Shown in pieces: positions 24,377 to 33,132 of a stretch of DNA of 62,812 nt. The position numbers were made by a program, and so were the translations under genes. Where the stretch lies: NCBI GenBank assembly GCA_009694305.1, contig SHVL01000006.1, positions 1-62,812 on the forward strand, given 5' to 3'. The notes under the pieces are model-generated. The model was not told the origin of the DNA, searched no databases, and saw only the letters and a program-made list of their open reading frames with translations. The number at the start of each line of letters is the position of its first letter. Position 1 is the first letter of the stretch. This stretch comes from Thermoleophilia bacterium (GTDB taxonomy: Bacteria; Actinomycetota; Thermoleophilia; Gaiellales; Gaiellaceae).

Positions 24377-24963
24377 GGCGTCGCCTGCCCGATGCGCGCC
24401 GCGTCGGGCGAAAGGTGCCCGAAGATGGGGGCGACGTCGCGGTCGGCGAAGAGCATCACCGCCATCGCAACGAATGTGAGCGCGAGCCCCGCTTGCCAGC
24501 CGCGGCGCGGCCGAAATGCATGGAGGAGCGGGAAGATCGTCGCAACGACGAGCGTCCAGCCGAGCAGGTGGTGGAGGAAGGCGGAGCGCGCGAAGAACCA
24601 TGCGTTCTGCTCGTGGACGATGAATGAGACGCCCGAGAGGAGAATCGCGGTCGCCGTCACGAGCGACCAGCGCGGGTCTGAGAGTTTGCCGCGCACGACC
24701 GCGAGTTGGACGCCGCCGGCGATCATCGCCGCCTGCGCCCAAAGCGCGTGCGCCGTCACGTGGAGGGTCGAGAACGTGGAGAGGACGGTGACGACCCAGA
24801 GCAAGACTCCGCCAGCAATCGCGAGGAGCGGCCACGCATGCGCCCGCCAGGAGCGGCGGCGGAACACCTCGGACCCGACGATCGCCTCGGCGAGCAGGAG
24901 GAGTCCCATAAAGAGGAAGACGGACGCGAACACCCAGTGGGCGATCTCAGCGCGTGGGGTCAT
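24373..24963 (-). CDS. Membrane protein of the copper cluster, 5-6 TM helices
   Basis: 196 aa from ATG 24961-24963, with GAGGG just upstream; an in-frame TTG nine bases earlier is less likely. Several TM helices, with histidines placed in or near them (EIAHWVFAS, STLHVTAHALW, FIVHEQNAW, FLHHLLGW), which could ligate haem or copper. Sits between a small membrane gene and copCD with overlaps on both sides, so a role in copper handling or membrane redox is inferred. No specific family recognised. Confidence 0.65.
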   Translation of the reverse strand: MTPRAEIAHWVFASVFLFMGLLLLAEAIVGSEVFRRRSWRAHAWPLLAIAGGVLLWVVTVLSTFSTLHVTAHALWAQAAMIAGGVQLAVVRGKLSDPRWSLVTATAILLSGVSFIVHEQNAWFFARSAFLHHLLGWTLVVATIFPLLHAFRPRRGWQAGLALTFVAMAVMLFADRDVAPIFGHLSPDAARIGQATP

Positions 24964-25237
24964 CGCCCTCAAGATCCTGAAGAAGTCCCGGTACGACCGC
25001 GAACGAGAACACGAGTCCGACCGCGATGACGAGAAGCGGCGGCTGCACGATCCAGTCGTAGACGCTCAGCGCCTCGCCCGAGAGAAAGACGATCCGGTAG
25101 GGCTGGAGGAACCCCCAAGCAACACCGCCGACAATCGTCGCAGGCCCAAGCGCCCCGATCAGGCGTGCGGCGGGCACTCTGCGGCGCCGCAGGCGGGTGC
25201 CTACACGCTCACTCAGCGGACGGATGTTCTCGCTCAC
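24947..25237 (-). CDS. Small membrane protein, first gene of the copper cluster
   Basis: 96 aa from GTG 25235-25237, which has AGGAGGAAC just upstream. N-terminal basic region (RPLSERVGTRLRRRRVPAARL), then two TM helices (LIGALGPATIVGGVAWGFL and WIVQPPLLVIAVGLVFSFAVV) and a short acidic tail (LLQDLEGDDPTR). Its end overlaps the next gene by 17 nt. Function unknown. The 159-bp gap upstream (25238-25396) shows no gene; it must hold the promoter. Confidence 0.6.
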   Translation of the reverse strand: MSENIRPLSERVGTRLRRRRVPAARLIGALGPATIVGGVAWGFLQPYRIVFLSGEALSVYDWIVQPPLLVIAVGLVFSFAVVPGLLQDLEGDDPTR

Positions 25238-25396
25238 TGTTCCTCCTCCCTCTTGCCCCGAGTTTCGCACAGGAGCACTCTCGGAACATCAGAGGCCCGT
25301 TGCTGGAGGTCAACACGTGGTTCGCGCAGGGAGGGCTCTCCTCCTGTCGCATGGGGGTTCACACCGATGGCCGGGTGGTCAACGCGCGGTAGGCGC

Positions 25397-26524
25397 TCAG
25401 GCGGGTGGGCCCGAGATGATTCCGCCCGGCGAGAGGCGTACCGCCCGCGCCCCGAAGTCCGCGCGGGAGAGGGAGCGCACCGTCTGGTGGGCGGCACCAT
25501 CAGGGTCAAACACGGGGAGTCCGGGTTCGACAAGCCGGGTCGCAACGAGCGTTCCCGTCTCGAACGTCCCGTCGGCGCGGAGCGTGACGCGGAGGATCGC
25601 GCCCTCGGAAAGGGCTCCGCCCAACTCGAAGACGCGGTAGGCGGCGAAGTTCCCGAGTGAGTACGCGACGAGGCGGCCCCTGTACCACTCCATCCCACGG
25701 AGCACGTGCGGGCCGTGGCCGACGACGAGGTCGGCGCCCGCGTCGATCGCAGCACGCGCGAACGCGACGACGTTCCCGCGCTCCTCGCCGAGGTAGCTCT
25801 CGTTCTCTGGCCGGACATGACGGTTCGCGACCCCTTCCGCGCCTGCGTGCATCGTCACGACGACAACATCAGCCTTCGCCGCCGCTCGACGCACAAGCCG
25901 CCGTACTGCGGGGAGGTCGCGCAGCGAGTTCGTCCAGACGTACGGCGCGAACCCGACCACGGCGACCTGTACGTCCCCAACCCGTTGCAGGGCGAACCGC
26001 TCGAGGAGCCCGGTCGGCGCGAGTCCGGCGGCGCGCACTGCGGCGACCGTCTCGTCGAGCCCTGGCTGGCCGTAGTCGTACGCGTGGTTGTTCGCGAGGT
26101 TGATGACGGTGAAGCCCGCCTCGCGCAGGCGCCACGCGTAGTTGGGCGGCGTCCGGAAGACGTAGCACCCCTCGCTCCCGCGCTGGCACTTCGGGATCCC
26201 GCCCGAGGCGAACGTCCCCTCGAGGTTGCCGAGCACGACGTCCCCGGCCAGGTCAGCCTGCACGTCCGCGAAGAAGCCACGGCCCGCATTCGGGGGGAGG
26301 ATCGTGTCCGTCCCCATCAGGATGTCGCCGGTCGCTGCGATCGTGACGAGCCGCGACGGCGCCCGCGGCTTCGGAGGCGGCGGCGGTTCGGGCCCGGGGG
26401 CGGACTCGAGCGGGATCGGCTCGGACTCAGGCGGGCGGGGCGGCTCGTCTGCGAGCCACGTCCCGACGAAGAGGGCCAGTGCGACAACGGCGCCCACGCG
26501 CAGGATGTGCGCGAGCGTCCGCAC
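25397..26524 (-). CDS. CapA-like polyglutamate-synthesis/metallophosphatase protein, membrane-anchored
   Basis: 375 aa from GTG 26522-26524. An N-terminal TM anchor (ILRVGAVVALALFVGTWLA), a proline-rich linker (PPRPPESEPIPLESAPGPEP) and then a CapA-type calcineurin-like domain: TIAATGDILMGTD, GDVVLGNLEGTFA, INLANNHAYDYGQPG, VVVTMHAGAE, VVGHGPHVLRG and VAYSLGNF. These are the family's metal-binding Asp/Asn/His positions. CapA is needed for poly-gamma-glutamate in Bacillus, but most actinobacterial members have no known substrate; no pgsBC partners are seen. Lies 11 bp downstream of the zinc peptidase gene. Confidence 0.8.
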   Translation of the reverse strand: MRTLAHILRVGAVVALALFVGTWLADEPPRPPESEPIPLESAPGPEPPPPPKPRAPSRLVTIAATGDILMGTDTILPPNAGRGFFADVQADLAGDVVLGNLEGTFASGGIPKCQRGSEGCYVFRTPPNYAWRLREAGFTVINLANNHAYDYGQPGLDETVAAVRAAGLAPTGLLERFALQRVGDVQVAVVGFAPYVWTNSLRDLPAVRRLVRRAAAKADVVVVTMHAGAEGVANRHVRPENESYLGEERGNVVAFARAAIDAGADLVVGHGPHVLRGMEWYRGRLVAYSLGNFAAYRVFELGGALSEGAILRVTLRADGTFETGTLVATRLVEPGLPVFDPDGAAHQTVRSLSRADFGARAVRLSPGGIISGPPA

Positions 26525-26535
26525 GAGGACGGAAC

Positions 26536-27180
26536 CTAGTCGCGCCGGCCGAGGAACATCATCGCGAAGTACGCGAGCTGCGCGACCGCAGCGAGGGCTG
26601 CCGCGACGTACGTGAGCGCGGCAGCGGTGAGCACCTTGCGTGCGCCGCCCGTCTCCGCCACCGACACAAGCCCGACGCCGCGCAACTGCGCAAGCGCGCG
26701 CTTCGAGGCATCGAACTCGACCGGGAGCGTGACGAGCTGGAAGAGGACGACGATCCCGAAGAGCAGAAGCGCGAGTTCGACGGCGCCTGCGATCTGCATG
26801 AAGGCGCCGACGAGGAGGAGCAAGAGCCAAGCCTGCGACGCGATGTTGACGACGGGGAACATCGCCGACCGCGCGCGGAACGCGCTGTAGGCGGTCGCGT
26901 GCTGGATCGCGTGCCCGACCTCGTGCGCGGCGATCGCGCCTGACGCAACCGAGCGTCCCGCGAACACGTCCGCCGAGAGGTGGATGGAACGGCTGCGCGG
27001 GTCGTAATGGTCGGAGAGCGCTCCGCCCCCGGCCGGCTCAACCGGAACCGCGTGGAGTCCGTTGCGATCGAGGATCGCGCGCGCGATCTCCGCACCCGTG
27101 AGCCCCGTCGAGCCGGCCACCTTCAACTGCTGCCGGACGGCTGAGCGCAGCCAGCCCTGCACCGCGAAGCCGATAAGCAT
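26536..27180 (-). CDS. Neutral zinc metallopeptidase, YugP-like membrane protein
   Basis: 214 aa from the first ATG (27178-27180). The motif AAHEVGHAIQHATAY gives the HExxH zinc site, and three hydrophobic stretches follow (SQAWLLLLLVGAFMQIAGAVEL, LLLFGIVVLFQLV, TYVAAALAAVAQLAYFAMMF). Reads as the Zn_peptidase_2/YugP family. The frame continues upstream for 14 codons as IDLGLYLLFLVPP, which would complete the usual N-terminal TM helix, but it contains no ATG, GTG or TTG and is closed by a TAG. The true start may be the ATC at the head of that stretch, or the start codon has been lost. Confidence 0.75.
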   Translation of the reverse strand: MLIGFAVQGWLRSAVRQQLKVAGSTGLTGAEIARAILDRNGLHAVPVEPAGGGALSDHYDPRSRSIHLSADVFAGRSVASGAIAAHEVGHAIQHATAYSAFRARSAMFPVVNIASQAWLLLLLVGAFMQIAGAVELALLLFGIVVLFQLVTLPVEFDASKRALAQLRGVGLVSVAETGGARKVLTAAALTYVAAALAAVAQLAYFAMMFLGRRD

Positions 27181-27296
27181 CGGCGGGACAAGGAAAAGGA
27201 GATAGAGCCCGAGGTCGATGCGCTACATCGTAGCGAGCGGAGCGGTCTGCACTGCTCCGGCGCGGAGCAAGCGACGCGGTGCGGGCAGGGCAGCGC

Positions 27297-28685
27297 TCAC
27301 CGCCCCGGCGCGAGGCGAGCGACGAGACGCGAGCGGCGCGCGGCGCGGCCAGTACGAGCCTCGACCCGGTCGGCCGACGCGAGCACGGTCGCAACCGCGT
27401 GTGCACCGAGCCAGCGGAGCGGCTCCAGCTCCCAGCGGGGCTGCTCGTGCCCGACCCAGGGCAGGGTGACGAGGTCGCTCTCGTGACCGAGGACAAGATC
27501 GGCGAGCGTCCTGCCGCCCAGGCTCGAGGCGACGACGCCGTGGCCTCCGTAGCCGCCCGCGGTCGCAAGCCCGCTCGCCCGCTCGAACCGGACAGCCATG
27601 CTCCAGTCGCGCGGGGCGCCGAACACCCCGCCCCAGCGATGCGTGATCGCGGCGTCGCGCGCGGCGGGGAAAAGCCGGTGGAGTGCCTCGACGAGCCGCT
27701 CGCCGACCGCCGGGTCGCGCTCGTCCTCCTCGCGGATCCTGCTTCCGGACCGGTAGGCGAGCCCGCGCCCGCCAAGCGCAATCCGCCCGTCCGGGGTGCG
27801 CTGGCCGTAGACGAAGTGGTGCGCCTGGTCGGCGATCGTCTCACAGCCCGTCCAGCCAAGCGCCGCCCACGTAGCGGCGGGGAGCGGCTCAGTCGCGATC
27901 ATCCGGGTCGCAAGCGGGAGGAAGCGGCGTCCGTGCCCGTGGATTCCGCCCGTGTACGCCTCGGTCGCACGGACGACCACCTCTGCCGTCACGGTGCCGC
28001 GCAGGGTCTCAGCGCGTCGTGGCGCGATCCGGGTCACCCGCGTCTCTTCGTGGATCGTGACCCCGTGCCGTTCGCACGCCTCCGCGAGTCCGCGCGCGAG
28101 TGCCGCCGGGTTGACGCGTGCGCAGTGCGGGGTGAAGACGCCTCCGAGCGCGCCCTCGATCGCGAGCCGTGCGCGGATCTCCTCCAGGGTCACGAAGGAG
28201 GTATCCGCCGGCCCGAGCCCGCGGCGGCGCTTCTCCTTGAGTCCCGCCTGCACGCGCGCAAGTTGCGGCGCGCTCGTCGCGACCCGGAGCGAGCCGCCCT
28301 TGACCCAGCTGCAGGCGATGCCCTCCGCTGCCACCACGGCGCCGATCCAGTCGATCCCCTCAACCATCGCCCGCTCGGCGCGGATCACCCCCTCAAGCCC
28401 CGCCCGCCGCTCGTAGACCGCTGCCTGCCCCGCGATCCCAGCCGAGACGAAGCCCGCGTTCCGGCCGGAGGCGCCGAAGCCCGCGGTCTCTGCCTCGAGC
28501 ACGACGATCCGCAGGGCCGGGTCGGCGACCGCAAGCGCGTACGCCGTCCAGAGGCCGGTGAAGCCCGCGCCGACGATCGCGACGTCGTACGCGCGGTCGC
28601 CGGGGAGCGCGAGCCTCGGCCCGAGCGACCCGGGCAGCACGTCAAGCCACAGACTGCGTTCGCGCCAGCGCCGCTCGTCGCTCAT
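27297..28685 (-). CDS. FAD-dependent amine oxidoreductase (PuuB/DadA-like)
   Basis: 462 aa DAO-family flavoprotein. The N-terminal segment RSLWLDVLPGSLGPRLALPGD before the Rossmann motif VAIVGAGFTGLWTAYALA (34-51) is typical of gamma-glutamylputrescine oxidase-like proteins, as is GFGASGRNAGFVSAG. The C-terminus has HRWGGVFGAPRDWSMAV and ATAGGYGGHGVVASSLGGRTLADL. ATG start 28683-28685. Immediately downstream (30 bp) of an aldehyde dehydrogenase, an arrangement that suggests amine oxidation followed by aldehyde oxidation, for example polyamine or monoamine breakdown. Substrate unassigned. Confidence 0.78.
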   Translation of the reverse strand: MSDERRWRERSLWLDVLPGSLGPRLALPGDRAYDVAIVGAGFTGLWTAYALAVADPALRIVVLEAETAGFGASGRNAGFVSAGIAGQAAVYERRAGLEGVIRAERAMVEGIDWIGAVVAAEGIACSWVKGGSLRVATSAPQLARVQAGLKEKRRRGLGPADTSFVTLEEIRARLAIEGALGGVFTPHCARVNPAALARGLAEACERHGVTIHEETRVTRIAPRRAETLRGTVTAEVVVRATEAYTGGIHGHGRRFLPLATRMIATEPLPAATWAALGWTGCETIADQAHHFVYGQRTPDGRIALGGRGLAYRSGSRIREEDERDPAVGERLVEALHRLFPAARDAAITHRWGGVFGAPRDWSMAVRFERASGLATAGGYGGHGVVASSLGGRTLADLVLGHESDLVTLPWVGHEQPRWELEPLRWLGAHAVATVLASADRVEARTGRAARRSRLVARLAPGR

Positions 28686-28715
28686 CGGGCCGACGCTATC
28701 CGGCCGCGGGGTCGC

Positions 28716-30152
28716 TCAGCCGGTGGCGAGAACGACGAGCCGCTCCTCCGTCATCTCGCGCACTGTGTAACCGGGGCCCTCCTTCGTGTTCCCGGAGGCC
28801 TTCGTGCCGCCGTAGGGCATCTGGTCAACCCGGTACTCGGGCGCCTCGTTGATCATCACGCTCCCAAACTCAAGTGCGCGGACAGCAGCGAGCGCGGGCG
28901 CGATCGAACGGGTGAAGATCGCTGCCTGTAGGCCGTACTCGGTCGAGTTCGCGAGCGCGAGCGCCTCGTCGAGCGTGTCGTACGGGATGAGCGTGCAGAC
29001 CGGCCCGAACACCTCCTGGCGGCAGACGCGCAGGTGGAGCGGCACGTTCGCGAGAAGTGTCGGTCGGATCACGCCCGCCTCGACGACTCCGCCCGAGAGC
29101 ACGGTCGCCCCGGCTTGCACGGCCTCCTCGATCCACTCGAGGACGCGGTCGCGGTTCTCCGCGTCGATCAGGGGGCCGACGTCGGTCGTTTCCTCGGCAG
29201 GATCGCCGACCCTGAGCGCGTCGATCTGCGGCACGAGGAGCGCGGTCAGGCTGTCGATCACGTCTCGATGCGCAATCACGCGCTGGATCGAGATGCACGT
29301 CTGCCCCGCGTAGGAATAGGCGTGGGTCGCGACCTTGCGGGCGACCAGTTCGAGGTCGGCGTCCGGCGCGACGATGACCGGGGAAGCGTTTCCGAGTTCG
29401 AGCACGACCTTCTTGCGGGCGGCCCGCGCCTTGATCTCCCAGCCGACCTCCGCCGAGCCGGTGAAGGTGATCATCCGCACCCTGTCGTCGGAGACGAACA
29501 CGTCGCCGATCGCGGCGGCGGCGCCCGGGATCACCTGAAGCCAGCCGGCGGGCAGGCCCGCCTCCTCGTAGAGCGCGGCGAGCCGCAGCGCGCTCACCGG
29601 GGTCTGGCTCGCGGGCTTCAAGATGATGGGACAGCCTGCGGCGATCGCCGGTGCGACCTTGTGCGCAACGAGATTGAGCGGGAAGTTGAACGGCGAGATC
29701 GCGCCGATGATCCCGATCGGGACGCGCACGGTGAACGCCACGTGTCCGTCGCCCGGCTCGGTGCCGGTGATCGGAATCATGTCCCCGGAGAGTCGGCGGG
29801 CCTCGATCGCCGAGAGCGCGTGTGTGCCGGCCGCGCGGGCAACCTCGACGCGCGCGTTTCGGATCGGCTTCCCCGCCTCGGCTGAGACGATCTGCGCGAT
29901 CTCCTCTTGCCGCTCACGCAGAAGTTGCGACACGCGCTCGAGGATCTCAGCGCGGCGCCACGGCGCAAGCGGTGCTGCGAGCGCGCGCGCGGCCGCATCG
30001 ACGGCGGCGCGGGCCTCGCCGGCGCCTGCGCGCGAGACGGTGGCGACAACCTCACCCGAGTACGGCGAGCGCACCTCGAGGTGGGAGCCGGTGTCGAGCC
30101 AAGCCCCGTCGAGATAGACGGGCTCGACCCCCGGGGTCACGGTCGTTGCCAT
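28716..30152 (-). CDS. NAD(P)-dependent aldehyde dehydrogenase
   Basis: 478 aa ALDH superfamily enzyme. Catalytic residues are visible: Glu in KKVVLELGNASPVIV and Cys in SYAGQTCISIQRV; cofactor-binding SPFNFPLNLVAHKVAPAIAAG and FTGSAEVGWEI. The C-terminus INEAPEYRVDQMPYGGTKASG is like lactaldehyde/glycolaldehyde and vanillin-type ALDHs rather than the BetB type. ATG start 30150-30152 with GTAGGAGG upstream. Followed by the FAD amine oxidase gene, so the aldehyde from that reaction is the likely substrate; betaine aldehyde from the choline-dehydrogenase-like enzyme is a weaker alternative. Confidence 0.87.
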   Translation of the reverse strand: MATTVTPGVEPVYLDGAWLDTGSHLEVRSPYSGEVVATVSRAGAGEARAAVDAAARALAAPLAPWRRAEILERVSQLLRERQEEIAQIVSAEAGKPIRNARVEVARAAGTHALSAIEARRLSGDMIPITGTEPGDGHVAFTVRVPIGIIGAISPFNFPLNLVAHKVAPAIAAGCPIILKPASQTPVSALRLAALYEEAGLPAGWLQVIPGAAAAIGDVFVSDDRVRMITFTGSAEVGWEIKARAARKKVVLELGNASPVIVAPDADLELVARKVATHAYSYAGQTCISIQRVIAHRDVIDSLTALLVPQIDALRVGDPAEETTDVGPLIDAENRDRVLEWIEEAVQAGATVLSGGVVEAGVIRPTLLANVPLHLRVCRQEVFGPVCTLIPYDTLDEALALANSTEYGLQAAIFTRSIAPALAAVRALEFGSVMINEAPEYRVDQMPYGGTKASGNTKEGPGYTVREMTEERLVVLATG

Positions 30153-30285
30153 GGGTTCCTCCTACGCGGATTCGGTCAGACGCACTGACACATCATGCCC
30201 GCGTCGGATCGGCCGCCGCTGCGGCGCGGTGTCCTCGTTCGCCTCGTGCGTGCCCGCCGCGGATGGCGCGGCGGCGGAGCAGGGA

Positions 30286-30358
30286 AGCCGACGGGGAGAC
30301 TCGAACTCCCGACCCCATCATTACGAGTGATGTGCTCTACCAACTGAGCTACGTCGGC
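30286..30358 (-). tRNA. tRNA-Thr (anticodon CGT)
   Basis: 73-nt cloverleaf on the minus strand: acceptor GCCGACG pairs with CGTCGGC, D-arm GCTCAGTTGGTAGAGC, anticodon stem CATCA/TGATG with loop CTCGTAA (anticodon CGT), T-arm with GTTCGAGTC. Discriminator T; CCA not encoded. Confidence 0.95.
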
Positions 30359-30444
30359 GGGAGGCGCATGGTACCGCCCCGTCGGTCAGTATCACGGCAC
30401 GTCGCTCGGTTTGCCGAGTCGAGCGGCGCATATGATCGGCGCGG

Positions 30445-31452
30445 ATGCGGCTCTCCGACTTCCCCCGCACGCCGCTCCTTTTCGGGCCCTCCCCCATCCA
30501 TCCGCTGCGGCGGCTCTCCGACCACCTCGGCGGCGCGGTCGAACTCTGGGCGAAGCGCGACGACTGCAACTCCGGGCTCGCGTACGGCGGCAATAAGGTG
30601 CGCAAACTTGAGTACCTCGCCGCTGACGCGCTAGCGCAGGGCTGCGACACGCTCGTCTCGGTCGGCGGGGTGCAGTCGAACCACACCCGCCAGGTCGCCG
30701 CGGTTGCGGCCCACCTCGGACTCGGGTGCGTGCTTGTCCAGGAGCACTGGGTCGAGTGGCCGGACCCCGTCTACGACAAGGTCGGGAACATCCTCCTCAG
30801 CCGCCTGATGGGTGCGGATGTCCGACTCTCGGAGTCTGGTTTCGACATCGGCTTCCGCCCCAGTTGGGAGGAAGCGCTCGCCTCCGTCGAGGCCGCGGGC
30901 GGCAAGCCGTACGCGATCCCCGCTGGGGCCTCCGACCACCCGCTCGGAGGGCTTGGCTTCGCCTCCTGGGCGATGGAGGTCGCCGAGCAGGAGCGAGAAC
31001 TGGGACTCTTCTTCGACACGATCGTCGTCTGCTCCGTCACCGGCTCAACCCAAGCGGGGATGATCGTCGGCTTCGCCGCACAGGAGCGGCCACGGAAGGT
31101 GCTCGGGATCGACGCCTCTGCCACAACCGCGCAGACCCGCGACCAGGTGGAGCGGATCGCGCGGTCGACCGCCGAGGCGGTCGCTCTCGGCCGCGAACTC
31201 GAACAGGAGGAAATCATCCTCCTTGACGAGTGGCACGCTGGGACGTACGGCATCCCCGACGCGAAGACGGTCGAGGCGATCCGCCTCGGCGCCCGCCTTG
31301 AGGGGATGATCACCGACCCGGTGTACGAGGGAAAGTCACTTGCGGCCATGATCGACCTTGTGCGCGACGGCCGGATCGCGCCCGGCTCCAGGGTGCTGTA
31401 CGCGCACCTTGGCGGGCAGTTGGCTCTCAACGGCTACGCGGGCGCGTTCTGA
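30445..31452 (+). CDS. acdS: 1-Aminocyclopropane-1-carboxylate (ACC) deaminase
   Basis: 335 aa PLP enzyme (fold type II) predicted to split ACC into ammonia and 2-oxobutyrate. It follows the characterised Pseudomonas-type enzyme almost colinearly: [44 protein letters not shown] (Schiff-base Lys in GGNK), [21 protein letters not shown] (catalytic Ser) and [14 protein letters not shown], whose Tyr-Glu pair distinguishes ACC deaminase from D-cysteine desulfhydrase (which has a Thr there). One notable change is QSNHTR where the Pseudomonas protein has QSNQTR. ATG start 30445. It stands alone between tRNA-Thr and a terminator. Confidence 0.87.
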   Translation: MRLSDFPRTPLLFGPSPIHPLRRLSDHLGGAVELWAKRDDCNSGLAYGGNKVRKLEYLAADALAQGCDTLVSVGGVQSNHTRQVAAVAAHLGLGCVLVQEHWVEWPDPVYDKVGNILLSRLMGADVRLSESGFDIGFRPSWEEALASVEAAGGKPYAIPAGASDHPLGGLGFASWAMEVAEQERELGLFFDTIVVCSVTGSTQAGMIVGFAAQERPRKVLGIDASATTAQTRDQVERIARSTAEAVALGRELEQEEIILLDEWHAGTYGIPDAKTVEAIRLGARLEGMITDPVYEGKSLAAMIDLVRDGRIAPGSRVLYAHLGGQLALNGYAGAF

Positions 31453-31453
31453 G

Positions 31454-31488
31454 CGGGTAGACCGCCGCCTTCGGCGGCGGTCTACCCG
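31454..31488. terminator. Bidirectional hairpin terminator between acdS and holB
   Basis: A 16-bp perfect stem (CGGGTAGACCGCCGCC and its complement, 31454-31469 / 31473-31488) with a 3-nt TTC loop, immediately after the acdS stop and overlapping the convergent holB stop codon. Confidence 0.85.
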
Positions 31489-32543
31489 AACGCTCGCTTG
31501 ACCTGTACGAAGAGCGCCTCAACCCAGAGCGAGGAGTTGACGTTTAACTCCTCTGCGACCCGCCACGCCTCGCGCACCGCCTCCGCCGCAGCCGCCGCTC
31601 CCGCCGCCGCGCGCGGCGCATCCTCGCGCAGTTCCGCGAGCCGATCGGCGTTTACGACCGCCCCCTCCGCCCCGGCCGAGACGACGACGAGGTCGCGGAA
31701 CCACGACTCAAGTTCCCCGAGCGCGGCGAGCAGCTCGTCCCGCTCCGCTCCCCGAGTCGCCCGGCGCACCCGCTGCTCCGCCTCACGGGTGGAAAGATCA
31801 AGCGCGGCGACCGTTGTCTTCTCGCGCTCGCCAGCCTCGGCGCCCGCAGCCGCGCTTGCGTGCGCCACGACCGTGGCCCCGACCGCCGGGTCGAACCCCT
31901 CGCCCCGGTAGGCTGAGCGGGCAACCTCAAGGAGCGCTGCGCGGCGCGCCCGGGCACCGCCGTCCAGAAGTCGCGCAGCGCGATCCAGTCGACCCGAGGC
32001 GCTCCGGGTGATCGCCCGCACCTCATCCTCCCCAAGCCCCGACTCCTGCGCGTCCACCCAGGCGCGCACCGCCTGCTCCGGCAGCGGACGGAACGGTACG
32101 AGTTGACAGCGCGAACGGATCGTGTCGGGGATCGGCCCGAGCGTGTCCGCGACGAGGACGAGAGTCGCATACGCGGGTGGCTCCTCAAGATCCTTCAGTA
32201 GCGCGTCGGCCGCGTCGTCGTTCAGCAGGTGCGCGTCGAGCAGAAGGTACACCCGACGGTCGCCCTCGAAGGGGCGCAGGTGCAGGTCGTGGTGAAGCGC
32301 GCGAATCGCGTCGATCCGAATCATGTCGCCGAGCGCCTCCACCACCCGCAGGTCGGGGTGTGTCCCCGCTGCCACCCGTCGCCGGTCACCGAGCAGATCA
32401 CCGGCGAAGGCGCGGGCCGCGGTGCGTTTGCCGACCCCACGCGGGCCGTGAAAGAGATACGCATGCGCCGGCCGCCCCGCAAGCGCGGCAGCGAGGAGCC
32501 GCTCCGCAGCTGGCTGCGCGGTGGAATCAGCCGCAGAAACCAC
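31482..32543 (-). CDS. holB: DNA polymerase III subunit delta'
   Basis: 353 aa clamp-loader subunit of the AAA+ family. Walker A variant GPRGVGKRTAA near residue 30, DLRVVEALGDMIRIDAIRAL, LLLDAHLLNDDAADALLKDLEEPP (Walker B region) and the SRC motif in DTIRSRCQLVPFRPL. GTG start at 32541-32543 is chosen because it lies in the tmk 3' end (17-nt overlap) and gives the normal short N-terminus VVSAADSTAQPAAERLLAAA; the frame stays open further upstream inside tmk. The C-terminal third is alanine-rich and poorly conserved, as usual. Acts in processive clamp loading with DnaX and delta. Confidence 0.88.
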   Translation of the reverse strand: MVSAADSTAQPAAERLLAAALAGRPAHAYLFHGPRGVGKRTAARAFAGDLLGDRRRVAAGTHPDLRVVEALGDMIRIDAIRALHHDLHLRPFEGDRRVYLLLDAHLLNDDAADALLKDLEEPPAYATLVLVADTLGPIPDTIRSRCQLVPFRPLPEQAVRAWVDAQESGLGEDEVRAITRSASGRLDRAARLLDGGARARRAALLEVARSAYRGEGFDPAVGATVVAHASAAAGAEAGEREKTTVAALDLSTREAEQRVRRATRGAERDELLAALGELESWFRDLVVVSAGAEGAVVNADRLAELREDAPRAAAGAAAAAEAVREAWRVAEELNVNSSLWVEALFVQVKRAFG

Positions 32544-33114
32544 GGATCTCCGCTGCGACGGCCTCGGCCGGACGACACCCGTCCACCCGGACGAATCGGT
32601 CGGGCTCCGCCGCCGCGAACTCCCGGTAGGCCGCCGCAACCCGATCCCAGAGCGCGGCGCCGTCCCGTTCGATCCGGTCGCGTGTTTCCCCGACCCGGGC
32701 CGTGGCGGTCGCGCCGTCGATCTCGATCAGAAAGGTTCGGTCGGGGAGCAATCCGCCGGTGACGGCGAGGTTCAGCGTCCGCACTGCCTCGACCCCGAGT
32801 CCCCGGCCCGCGCCCTGGTAGGCGACGGACGAGTCGAGGTAGCGGTCGCAGATGACGGTCGCCCCCCGGGCGAGCGCCGGCCGGATTACCTCCGCTACGT
32901 GTTGTGCCCGCGAGGCCGCGTAGAGGGCCGCCTCCGCCCAGGCCGAAACGTGATCCCCGTGCAGGAGGAGTTCGCGCACCTGCTCGCCGAGCGGAGTCCC
33001 GCCCGGCTCGCGCGTGAGGACGACCTCCCGGCCATCCGCCCGCAGCGCCTCGGCGAGGAGCAGCGCCTGGGTGGACTTGCCCGAGCCGTCGATCCCCTCG
33101 AAGGTCACGAACAC
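32527..33114 (-). CDS. tmk: Thymidylate kinase
   Basis: 195 aa; phosphorylates dTMP to dTDP in the cytosol. P-loop FVTFEGIDGSGKST at the N-terminus, DRx-type dTMP site LTREPGGTPLGEQVRELLL, lid/base region CDRYLDSSVAYQGAGRGLG. The start GTG at 33112-33114 gives the family's normal N-terminus. Overlaps holB, a pairing common in bacteria. Only 18 bp separate this start from the divergent epimerase start, so the two share or overlap promoters. Confidence 0.92.
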   Translation of the reverse strand: MFVTFEGIDGSGKSTQALLLAEALRADGREVVLTREPGGTPLGEQVRELLLHGDHVSAWAEAALYAASRAQHVAEVIRPALARGATVICDRYLDSSVAYQGAGRGLGVEAVRTLNLAVTGGLLPDRTFLIEIDGATATARVGETRDRIERDGAALWDRVAAAYREFAAAEPDRFVRVDGCRPAEAVAAEIRGFCG

Positions 33115-33132
33115 AGCGCCTAGGATACGAGG

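Noticed and set aside
30445-31452. D-cysteine desulfhydrase
   Set aside because: The DPVYEGKS motif has the Glu typical of ACC deaminase; desulfhydrases have Thr there.
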